This document shows positions 54,732-64,000 of a DNA stretch of 64,000 bases, in pieces. Each line of letters starts with the position of its first letter. Position 1 is the stretch's first letter. The notes beneath the pieces were generated by a model, which worked only from the letters and a program-made list of their open reading frames with translations, was not told the origin of the DNA and made no database searches. Both the position numbers and the translations under genes were made by a program. Source of the DNA: Mucidula mucida (lineage: Eukaryota; Basidiomycota; Agaricomycetes; Agaricales; Physalacriaceae); NCBI GenBank assembly GCA_015501055.1, contig JADNYV010000056.1, forward strand, positions 124,001 to 188,000. The letters run 5' to 3'.

Positions 54732-55283
54732 TCAATAGTAGGGACCACTGCGATACCACCTCAAATCCGCCGCTTCAGCCTGAGAGAGCACCAGAACACC
54801 CGTCGCAGCATCAATAACATCCAGCCTCCGCTCGTCCAGTGTCTTCAGTTGATTGCAGTAGTTAACGGCAATCAAGTATAGCGCGTCTCCGTCGGGCATG
54901 ATGCGCTGCGGGCAATGGTAATGACTGTAACACATAGCATAGCGAGCAACAGGCGAGGATCTGTCGAGGAGACGTACGGAAGGTCGTGGGAGTACTTGTC
55001 CCACCGTGGATCTATCCACTGCGACTGTGAATCTGAAAAGACATCCCAACGTTTGTTCCATTCCTTTTATGTAGCAAAGTGCTTCCAGAGCTCGAATTCT
55101 GGAACGTCTAACCTCACGCGTAGTATGGCGCAACGTAGCCTTTCACGAAGGTGTTTTCGAGCGGTGGCGTCGCGTCGGCTGGAAGCGTGAGCGGGAAAAT
55201 CTCATCACTGCAGTAAAATCAGAATACTCTGTACCGGACATGAATAGGACTTACAACGTATTCCTTGTGGGGACTGCTGCCAT
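54732..55283 (-). pseudogene. family B copy 6, frameshifted
   Basis: The first exon (MAAVPTRNT, start 55283) and DEIFPLTLPADATPPLENTF are readable, but the ALGW segment has become a TGA/TAG-containing, shifted stretch (55085-55125). The last exon (HYHCPQRIMPDGDALYLIAV, LKTLDERRLDVIDAATGVLV, WYRSGPYY) is intact apart from a shortened start. Confidence 0.75.
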
Positions 55284-55517
55284 CGTACTGGTGGTGATTC
55301 GTAAAGTTGAACAATGGAACAACACCTTGGACTAACAAACTCATTATCCATTACCCATAAAAGACATTGGCGTTGCGCTTCGCCCAGAGTTGAAAACACA
55401 TACATTCACAGAAAGACCGCTGGATTACAAAGGGCAAAGTACACTATTAGAAAAGACTGAGCATCATTAACGAAAGATACGTATCCAATGCGGTAGGCAT
55501 AAATCACTTTAAATCAT

Positions 55518-56925
55518 CTAAATAGGGAGAACCGTGTTGAACACAATGTCCCAGATCTTGCCTGAGCAAGGACGTCAGATAACGAAGCACAGTGGAAGAA
55601 GGGACACGTACTCGTTACGCCAAAGCCAAGCTCGTAGTTTTTGTAGTGGTGACCGAGATGGTACTTTTTCATCTCTTTCATGTACGCTGGCAGATTTGTA
55701 TGATGGAGCCTAAATATGTGTGAGAAAGCTCCCGGAGACTGAACGCACGGTCGAACTTACGCATAATGCATGCAGTCATACAAGACATCTGGTGGCAAAG
55801 TTCAGGACACCGCATATAGACAATTCGGGGAGACTTACAGAAGGTAAATGCGCCTGCTATTACTCCGTTGGCGACAGCAACAGGGAACAGCTTATACGCC
55901 AGCTGCGTGAAGGGAAACTGCAAAACAGTAAACAGCACCGGCGGCATGACCAGTCTCAGCCTATCCATAGGCAAGTAATGGTGGACACCATGTAACAGGA
56001 AATGGAGCGTCAATGCATAGTTCGCGTCGGGCAGATATTCGTCGAGATGGAACAGGAACCGGTGCAACACGTACTCCAGGATGGTCCACACAAAATTTCC
56101 AAGCAAACAGCAAGAGAGAACTTTGACATAGGACTCGGCGGGTATTTCGAGTATGGAGGCAAGGGGGAGATAAGGATTGGACGTGAATGCGGGGAGAGGA
56201 CCGGTGAACTGGAACAGCGAGCGAAGGAATAGATAGGTGGTTATTGGCAGCCAGAAGCTCGGCACCACGTACCACGCTGTCCGCGTGAACACCTAAAGCA
56301 ATATGAGCAACTTCGTGATAAACGCGGTAGGCGAGTTTGCTGACCTCAAGATAGTCTGGTCCGAACAGCCTCGCCGACTGTGCCAGATGTCTCGGCTGGT
56401 GGATTTGCTTGAGATAGAACGATTTGCTGGCAAACCCGGTAAATAAGGAGTCAGTGAGTGATTGACGACGACCGACCTAAAATTGGCCTCCCAGACCTGC
56501 CTCAACAACGGCTTGCGCAGGTCGATAAACTCGTTCTTTGCAAAGTCAGCGGCACTGTCTGTGTCGTCTGGATGATAGTCGTCCGTGGCAACCCAGTCTA
56601 TTCATAATATCAGCGTACCGAACGCGCTTGTGATGACGAGAAACATACCATCGCTGACAGTGGTCTCGTCCGTGCCCACTTTGCCAATCAGAAACTCCTC
56701 TAGCATGTCGTACGCGGCCTCCGAGTGCTCGTGCTCGTCCTTATCGTTCATTACACTGTCCACGGGCTGTCCACCGTACCGGAGAATAATGTCCTCGCCG
56801 CCCGGATGATCTGCTAGAAAGCCGGAGACATTGTAAACTTTACCGCGATACGAGAGCCAGCAGCTCGACGGCGAGCGGTGGCCAGCGACGTCCTCGACAG
56901 TGAAGATTTTGACTCGCTTCGACAT
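55518..56925 (-). CDS. SCS7: fatty acid 2-hydroxylase (cytochrome b5 + FA hydroxylase)
   Basis: An ER enzyme that 2-hydroxylates the acyl chain of ceramides. The start at 56925 gives MSKRVKIFTVEDVAGHRSPS, then the cytochrome b5 domain with the heme ligand in LADHPGGEDIILRYGG and the second His in EHEHSEAAYDML. After introns: DSAADFAKNEFIDLRKPLLR, the membrane-bound hydroxylase with TILEYVLHRFLFH, HFLLHGVHHYLPMDRLRLVM, VLYDCMHYALHH and KKYHLGHHYKNYELGFGVTS (the eight-plus His di-iron set), ending FNTVLPI (stop 55518-55520). The fused b5 domain and His boxes match yeast Scs7. No lesion seen. Confidence 0.92.
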
Positions 56926-57926
56926 TGGTGAACAGCGACAAGAAGGTGACCAATTCGGTCCCAAGTCTGCCCACCTTCCTTTTGAAGATTTACCCGCACG
57001 TGGCTCCTGTTCTCGCCGCAGTTCTACACTGTCCTCGACCGTCGTCCAGATTCGTCGCTAGCGTCTTCGGGACAGGCTGGATTGGCTGTGCGCATCGATC
57101 TTCATTTTTTATTCGCTCTCTTTGCTACAACCTTCGCATTTCAGAGGACGGTGCCCCGGGATCGATGGTAAACTTGATGAGCTCACGCGGAATAATGTTC
57201 CAACCCCGCGCCGAAGACGCACTTTTGACTAATGCGATATGTATGAGTACATAACTGATAGATAACTACGCGTACAGCGACGTTTACGCCACACTGCTGT
57301 TCCGATCACGTTCAAATCGTTCGTCATGTCCGATACGGCGCGCATTCTTCAAGTTCTTCCCACTTCAAATACTGCAAGTCCAGACTATGTTCAACGCCGG
57401 GGAACTCCGTAGACGAAGGCTCTCGACGCGATCCTACTTGTCATTGTCCAAAATCATCTAACAAAATACGGTCAACAAACAACGTGCTCACTAAGCCAGA
57501 CACTGAGCTGACGGCGCTATGGCCTTCCTCGTCTCCGTTTGGAGCTATCTGAAAATTTTCGCCGCACTTCGCGACTAGTACCCGATATTATCGCGATACC
57601 GTCACTCCGCGTACGTCAACGGAAAGCGTCCACCGTAATAACGACGCGTTCCAAGACGCCCCCCATCTCATGTTCACCCAACGAAATAGACCATGGATAT
57701 TGAAACGAATGCTTTGCATGTATCAGACAGACATGCACCTAATCCTGGGTAACACATAATTTACTTCATGAACGACGCCATAACACCGGACAGGAATAAT
57801 ACACAATAACTTGAACAATGAACACAGTGAAATGACGATGCGGGGGGATGGGGAGTGGATGGGTGTGTGGTGGTTGGAAAATGAGGTCAAAAATCATAAT
57901 GTTTAGAATCAAGAATGTCTGTCGTT
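56926..57926. other. intergenic, no gene seen
   Basis: Promoter side of the fatty acid hydroxylase gene and 3' flank of the cyclin gene. Nothing else supported. Confidence 0.5.
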
Positions 57927-59777
57927 CTAATGCGCGACCTTGCGTCGCTCCGCTCGCTCCCTTGCCTTGTGCGCTACCATACGCTTATAGTTTGACTCCT
58001 GGATCATCCGCTTCACCCTAGGCAACTCGCTATCGATGTTGACCGGGGCGCCTTTGGGGAAGCATTCTTCAACCCACGAGCGCATATAGATACTGCACTG
58101 TTGCAAAGTTAGATACTGTGCAAGGTCAAATGCAACGTGGTCATACCTTGGCAAACTTTTTGGACGCGTATTTTTTCACCAGTGTCTGCGACTGTTGTTC
58201 TTCTGGTAACAGAAGATAGTCGAGAATCACTTTAACGACGGGCAGGATTTCCGCCTCTTGGTATCCTGCATAATGCATGAGTGTGGGCGTCTAAATTGAA
58301 ACATGAGCAATCAACTCTAATATGGCATTGATGAACGTACCCAGTCCTCCTTTTGAAGACTCAGGCGCGCTAGGTAAAGACAGGCGGCTGCCTGCTTAGA
58401 CGCAGGCACACCTACCAAATCCCACTGCAACGATCCTACTTCCAACAAATACTTGGCTACTGTGCGTGCTGCCGGGTCGAGATCATCGGCTTTGCTAGCG
58501 CGACGGAGCCAGTTCATAGGGCCGCAATAGCTCATGTCCCAATTTAAGATTTTAAGGACGTGCTGTTCGGCCTTCAAGAGCTCTGCAACGGTATATTGGT
58601 CACCAGCGAGACTGACGATATCGTTGATGCTGGGAGCGACGCTCTCCTCGAACTTGGTGGAGATAAAGAAGCACGAGATACCCAGCAGCTGAAGCTTTGT
58701 AACGGAAATGGTGGTGCGCATAGAAAGAACGCGGTCGAAGACGTTTACGAAAAGGAACCACGTCTCGGGGTAACAGCGATACATGGAATGCACCTGCAGC
58801 ATCCAGTCCAACAGTATGGTACGCTTAGACCAGTCTAGCTCAGTGTGACGGTCCATGTAGTCAGCACTTGGTAGTGTGTTGATCTGAACGAGGCGTGAGA
58901 TAGGGAAATTGGGGGAAGCAAGGAAAACTGACCTCAATCTCTTTCATATAGTTACAAACTTCGACGACATACTCGGACACCATCAATGGGTCGTCAGCGT
59001 CTTGCGCATCAAGATCAATCCAATCCTGCTCCTCCTCTTCAATGACCTGCAATTGGGCGGCGACATGGTCGACTTCAACCTGGGATTCCTCTGGAGGTTG
59101 AACAGCGTTCTCGGCAATAGTGTCCAGCGGCTGGTCTTCCAGAGGAGTCGTATGACGTTTCTTGAAAGCGCGATGAGGCTCTTCTTCGTCGACAACAGAA
59201 TTTGAGCGCGACGTGGAGGTGCTAGCGATGGTACGTTCGGTAATCGATCCTTGGCGGCGAACGCCGGGAACGGTAGAGGATGCAGGAGGTTCGTCGCTGC
59301 TGGCAACAGTAAACTTGCGGCGTATGCCAAGCACTTTTGACGAGGCCGTTCCTGAGGGTGCTATTCGCCCACCAGCAGTCGTCTGCAACGGCCGTCGCGC
59401 AACGGGTTTAACGATTGGCCTCGACTTGGAAGATTCCTTGACATCGTCCTTCTCCTTCTCCTTGCCCTTGCTGCTGCCCTCCTTGGAGGCATTGGGCCCG
59501 CCAACCTCTGCCAGGACGCCGCGTTTTCTCTTGCCGACAGAGGTTTCGACTCCATCTGCCGTCTTCTTGGTTGGTGCCACTGCCTTGGAATCGCCCTCGC
59601 CGCTCGCCAGGGCCTTGGTGCGCTGGGCTATTCTAGCTGCCCGCGCAGTCGCATTTTCGATGTCCTTGACGGTATTGCGCACCGTCCGCACCACTGGTCG
59701 CCGAATCTGTTCAAGTCGTCACTCATCGTCAACACATCGTCCACAACGGCGAGACGCACTGGAATGTTGGAAGACAT
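57927..59777 (-). CDS. B-type (mitotic) cyclin
   Basis: The regulatory subunit of Cdk1. The start at 59777 (MSSNIPVRLA) joins over an intron to IRRPVVRTVRNTVKDIENAT. A Lys/Ser-rich N-terminus contains a destruction-box-like RGVLAEVGG, where the usual Asn is Gly. SEYVVEVCNYMKEIE leads to the cyclin box: DYMDRHTELDWSKRTILLDW, MLQVHSMYRCYPETWFLFVN, LDRVLS-type FDRVLSMRTTI, KLQLLGISCFFISTKFEES and LKILNWDMSYCGPMNWLRRA. The C-terminal cyclin fold follows (LYLARLSLQKEDW, HYAGYQEAEILPVVKVILDY) and ends AERRKVAH. Length and domain order fit Clb/Cdc13. No lesion seen. Confidence 0.9.
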
Positions 59778-60234
59778 GAACGACTAGTTTACAAGCATAT
59801 GTCGGTTTGAAAATAATGAAGAAAGACGAGGAAAAGCGGAAACGGTGTCGCTGACGGAGTGGAGACAAGAGAGCCTCTCGAATTCCCTTTTTAGGAATAA
59901 GGACCAGCTCGTTTTTGCCAAACATTCAAACAAATAACGCGGCATCATGTGATCGCGGACAACGTGTTTACATTTCACTAAACAAGTCCACTAAGTTATA
60001 TTCAAAGCTTCTCATACGAGCTAATAGTACTACTTGTACCGCTATCGCTGGTGATCGGGCGCTGACTCTCAACATCTATCGCGCTGCGAGTCTATTACGA
60101 GTTGGAAACGGTTTCAACGACAGACAGGCAGCACTTACCTTATCCATATTCGCATCGCTTATTGTCTCCGTCACGACATACACATCTATAGGCGTATTCC
60201 GACCTCTCCGCTGTACACAAGTATCAGTGTCAGC
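59778..60234. other. intergenic, no gene seen
   Basis: Promoter side of the cyclin gene. Short frames only. Confidence 0.5.
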
Positions 60235-61851
60235 TCAGAAAATCGAGCAGGGAACGCGAACCTTGCGCCGAACTCCACTCATGGACTGAAATTTGGGCAC
60301 GGCGGGGGAGTCCGCCTCGTCATCTGATGTGGCTCGTAAGCTATGTCGAGTGTTCAACCTGAAGATGTCCTTCAGATCGGTCGCATACTCATAATGTGCT
60401 TCCTCACGAGCTCAGGAATGTATTCGCATATACTAAATATCATCAATGGCAGGCAACTTAGTTTTCTTACAAAGACTTACGCCGACTAATCAGGAAGCAC
60501 AAGGCAAGATATACCCAAGTCCTAGGTATAACAATATACTGGAATACTTCAGTTGACGCTAAGACAGACACCCATAATAACTCACCGTAATCAAACAGAA
60601 TATCGACGTGACACTGAGGCCAGATACGTGAGCGTCAAACGGTTCGCCAGGTCAACATTGATGCTCACCAATTGATGAGTCCGGAATTGAGGGTATACAA
60701 AATGAGATGGTCAATGATTTCGTCCGTTCTGTAATGATCCACGTGAGTCGAGGAAATTGAAGTCAACGATCCTCCATTACTGTTTGTAGCCGGTGCGCTT
60801 CTGGTGGAGAAAGTAACATAACGAGATAGCAAGGCTAGTGTCGCACACGGCGGCGCTCGAAAGTCGCAAAATGCTCGGTATCTAGGGATCCATCGTTCAC
60901 GATGCAGCGTACGCGATATGTAGACGAACCTTGACGCTTCCAAACTTCGCAAAATTGCGTAGAGAGAGGAACTCTCCTGCTGAAATCTCGCCGCTGACTA
61001 GTCCAATCATCAGGCCTCCGAGCTCAGAGTTCTGTGGGTTCGCTCACTGAAATGGACAAGCGCCAGTAATCCCTAGTTATCGCAGTACCAACTTGATTTT
61101 AGGACCGCTATTGAGGAAAGCGTCACTCACCAGACACATCGTCAAAAACGACTTCCTGTCGCTCACTAATAAAAATCAGTAACTGTTCTCGCTGTGACTT
61201 TTGTTCAAACACTCACATAACCAGACTTGATAGGCCAGGAACCTGCATTTGAATGATAAGTTGATGTACACCATTGGGGTACGGATCACATACGACTCTG
61301 TTAACGCCGAAATGACCATCTAGCGGTGCGCCGTAAGAATTTGATCGCAAGTAAGGCGTATGTCTTACAGATAAACATAGCTCAACCTGGTCATAATCAG
61401 CAGCGATTCTGGAAGAACGTTTGTAGCGTACATTCAAGCTCCAGATAGACCGTCCTGCAGGTCCTGTTGTGACCAGATAGTACCACGACGCATGCGACAC
61501 GAGGACCATCGAAGCGGTATCAAGGACACTTTGATGCAAGTCAGATTGACAGGCGAACGGTGGAGGGCGGACGGTCCTACTTGACCAACACCACCTACAC
61601 CTCGGTCAGTCCGGCGATCAGAAAGCAATTCGCCACACACCATCAGCTTGACTTTCCAAGAGTCGTTCGGAAACCGCTTGTAATATGTGTACGTTTGTGA
61701 CAGTGAAATACCATAAAGACTGAAGAGCAACCATTAGGAACACGGGTGCACTTGAAGATGAAGACGCGACGTACATGGAAGAGAATACCACCCCGAGCAG
61801 CGTCATGCCCAGGGCGATTTCTTCTTTGCGGTTGCGCTCCACAACAGCCAT
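60235..61851 (-). CDS. DUF6534-family multi-spanning membrane protein
   Basis: The start at 61851 gives MAVVERNRKEEIALGMTLLG, VVFSSILYGISLSQTYTYYK and RFPNDSWKVKLMV, then after introns VLDTASMVLVSHASWYYLVT, a helix around YINLSFKCRFLAYQVWL, LSDRKSFLTMCL, GGLMIGLVSG and the DUF6534 block RTDEIIDHLILYTLNSGLIN. The C-terminus reads LNTRHSLRATSDDEADSPAV and ends near 60235. This hydrophobic 7TM-like family is expanded in agaricomycetes and has no known role. Some exons between 60400 and 61300 are hard to place, so a lesion cannot be excluded. Confidence 0.65.
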
Positions 61852-62744
61852 GAAGAGAACGGGGGAAAGGAAGTATCATAACAGCAAAACTGACGGTCCC
61901 ACATTTAAAGCCCAACACTCGAACTGATGAGAGTTGTTGTACAAAGAAGGAAATACACGCAGCACCGTGCACATGAGGTGAAACGGTACACACTACGAAC
62001 TTGCGGCGACCGTAAACTTGAATAGCAGTCGCATCTTCTTGAACCCCATGATGGTGTAGGCAGACAGCATTGTCAACGCTGTCGTACAGCACTAAAATGC
62101 ATTACTGTAGTATTGGACTGTTGGACTGGACCAAAACGTGTGAGAGACGACGTAAGTTGCAGTTGGCGGCCATAGAACGACCGGCCAGACATTTAGAAGT
62201 TACCCACGATGGCCATGAGAATGTTCGCATGACGGGCCAGGCGCCAACGAAGCTGTATTCGATTCAACAAGTTATGAATTACGATGTGTTGCCAATGAGA
62301 CTTGGGCAGGTACACGAAGAAGCTAGATGAGGGTCAGGAACAAGTAAATCCACGGGGAAAAGACGAGAAAGACTTGACTATGGTGTACTCTCGCACAGAT
62401 ACGCAGTAGCCTGTGGGAGATCACGTCGATAAGAGAGTTTAAGCATGCATAGCAAAGAAAATCGGTATTCACTCGCATGCTTGGCTTTCTCATGATGGTT
62501 AAAAGCAAGTGGCAATCACGTAATTGACATGGCTTCTTTCTGGTATATCGAAGGTGGCGATCGCAAAGTGGTCGAAGCTGAGTCTCGGAAGGTGTGCAAA
62601 CAAAGCAAACGAATGATCCAATCTCGACGACACAAGTGCAAGCGAATGTGTTGTATAGCATGATAGTAATGACAATAACTGCAACTGTACTCGTAGGAAG
62701 GTATAGTATAATGTCCACACAAATTGACTAACACCTGATCATCG
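61852..62744. other. intergenic, no gene seen
   Basis: Only short frames without domains on either strand. Confidence 0.5.
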
Positions 62745-63970
62745 CTACAATCCCCTCTTCAAAGCCCCATTCTCCTTCTCCCGGAAGATCCGCTTGCCTT
62801 CCAACTGCTCCCCGCGGGATAAGAAGGATCCCGGCATGGCCTTGGTGATAGGCGATGTCTGCGGTCCATCGTCCAGTATGTCTTCGATTGCTTCCTGATC
62901 TCCCTTCTCCTGTACGAACGCGAACTCCTTCTGTGGCTTTCGGATACTCCTGGTTGCATGCTGCCGGCGCCTACTGGATCCCGCTTTGGGCGATTCGTTC
63001 GATTGTCTAGATGGCAGCTTTTGATTGGAGTCCGTGAGGACGCGAGACTTCTTGTTTGAAGGAACCAACACAACTTCATCTTGGAAGAGCCGTTTTGTCA
63101 AGGACGGCGAATGAGCGAGGTGAGCTGCACTCGCGAGAGGTGACGAAAGAGGACTTATAAGGATTGTTGGAATGCGAGACCGAGAAGCGCTGGGTGTCGA
63201 GGGTTCAGGAGTATCCATTCTTCGAACAATCAGCGATGTACGCCCCGCCAAGCATTCTTCTGAAGGCATTGAAACGCTAGCAGCATCCATGGAACGCGAG
63301 CCATGAGGCGGGATAGATGAGGAGGGGTCGCGTGCACTTGTTGAACTCGAGGGCAGACTCGTGCGCGTGTCAGAATGCAGTCTAGTCGAAGATGATCGGA
63401 GATAAGATGCAAAATTCATCCCAAAAGTTGACATCCGAAACACGGGGGCGGGATGGGATTCGACGTGTGATGGTACACGAGCAGAAGGAATATTGTTATG
63501 GTCCAAGAGGCGTTGGAAACGCTCAACGACCTTAGCCGTAACGAACGCACAGTTCCGGAGAACAAGGGTTTTGAGGTCCGCCTGGTGTAGGTCGGCAAAT
63601 ACGCGGAGATGGTATAGGACCAGGAACACTGCGTCAAGAGGGACGACAACTTTGCCGTCCGAAAACAAGATGACGAGTAGCGAGAATCTAGACGGAAGTG
63701 GCGCAGATAAAAGCCATCAAGATGGTAACTCGACGAGGTGGTGTTGCCGCCGGTACACTGGGCGGCAACTCGGAAGAGTGCATCGAAGGTGGTGCGAGCC
63801 ATAACCTTCCGCGAGCGTTCCTCGGCCAGTTGTTGACAAAACGCCGAAGGAAAAAGCTCCAACTCGACACGCCTTAAAGGATATTGCGCATTCAGGGTAT
63901 CAACGAGGACGCTGACGTGGTGAAAGATGTCTGTCTCGGCAGTGATGGAATCAAGAGCGACAGTGTTCAT
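62745..63970 (-). CDS. hypothetical protein, basic Ser-rich C-terminus
   Basis: The start at 63970 gives MNTVALDSITAETDIFHHVS and VLVDTLNAQYPLRRVELELF. The exon ends at AAQ and continues over an intron (GTGTAC...GTCTAG, about 63676-63745) with FSLLVILFSDGKVVVPLDAV and FLVLYHLRVFADLHQADLKT. A long low-complexity Ser/Pro/Arg region follows, with basic clusters (SRRRQHATRSIRKPQK) that may be nuclear localisation signals, ending GALKRGL. The N-terminal ~130 residues look globular; the rest looks disordered. No family recognised. Confidence 0.6.
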
Positions 63971-64000
63971 AGTTGACGCTAGATACTAAAGCACAGTGAG

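Noticed and set aside
42940..55283. CRISPR-like or satellite array
   Set aside because: The repeats are long, diverged, gene-sized copies with exon-intron structure, not short regularly spaced repeats.
57000..57254. 109-codon frame overlapping the fatty acid hydroxylase 5' end
   Set aside because: Antisense to and upstream of a well supported gene start; no domain.

Overview
The window looks like nuclear DNA of an agaricomycete (mushroom-forming basidiomycete). Genes are split by many GT-AG introns of about 45-65 nt. The mobile DNA is fungal copia and Ty3 chromovirus type. Several families are typical of this group (DUF6535 and DUF6534 membrane proteins, a CDATxPxWVRFLGYAG-type 7TM receptor, an Ecm4-type glutathionyl-hydroquinone reductase). 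I cannot name a species. All gene models were read by eye, so splice sites are predictions and inferred coordinates may be off by a base or two.

Layout. 1-2940: 3' part of a Ty1/copia element with its LTR. 3590-5020: Ser/Pro-rich protein with a homeodomain-like WF..RR motif. 5243-13380: a decayed DUF6535 gene split by a complete 5042-bp Ty3/gypsy element (8009-13050) with identical 521-bp LTRs and a CTGCC target duplication. 14.7-27.4 kb: aldehyde dehydrogenase, GPI-type GH16 glucanase, Pmp3 proteolipid, a broken SDR, Ecm4-like reductase, a rhamnogalacturonan lyase pseudogene, an acidic hypothetical protein, and an intact PL4 rhamnogalacturonan lyase. 28.2-29.5 kb: two Tc1/mariner-type MITEs. 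30.4-42.8 kb: mostly single-copy genes (7TM receptor, V-ATPase subunit e, GNAT, Rft1, YCII, CBS-pair protein, Zn2Cys6 regulator). 42.9-55.3 kb: two unrelated, tandemly amplified families of small proteins I do not recognise, family A (+ strand) and family B (- strand), separated by an F-box-like gene and degenerate sequence, with a CACTG-type hairpin MITE inside family B. 55.5-64 kb: fatty acid 2-hydroxylase, mitotic B-type cyclin, DUF6534 membrane protein and a hypothetical protein.

The housekeeping genes belong to separate pathways: dolichol-linked glycan flipping, V-ATPase assembly, sphingolipid hydroxylation and cell cycle. The GH16 enzyme and PL4 lyase act on wall glucan and pectin respectively.

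The most unusual signals are these: an LTR tail present both with and without a perfect 52-nt GT-AG intron; a Ty3 element with a self-priming signature, a GGGTTTT slip site, a pol deletion removing integrase, and yet identical LTRs; 5-nt and 6-nt microexons in the PL4 and Zn2Cys6 genes that each restore a conserved motif; and the two adjacent birth-and-death gene arrays.
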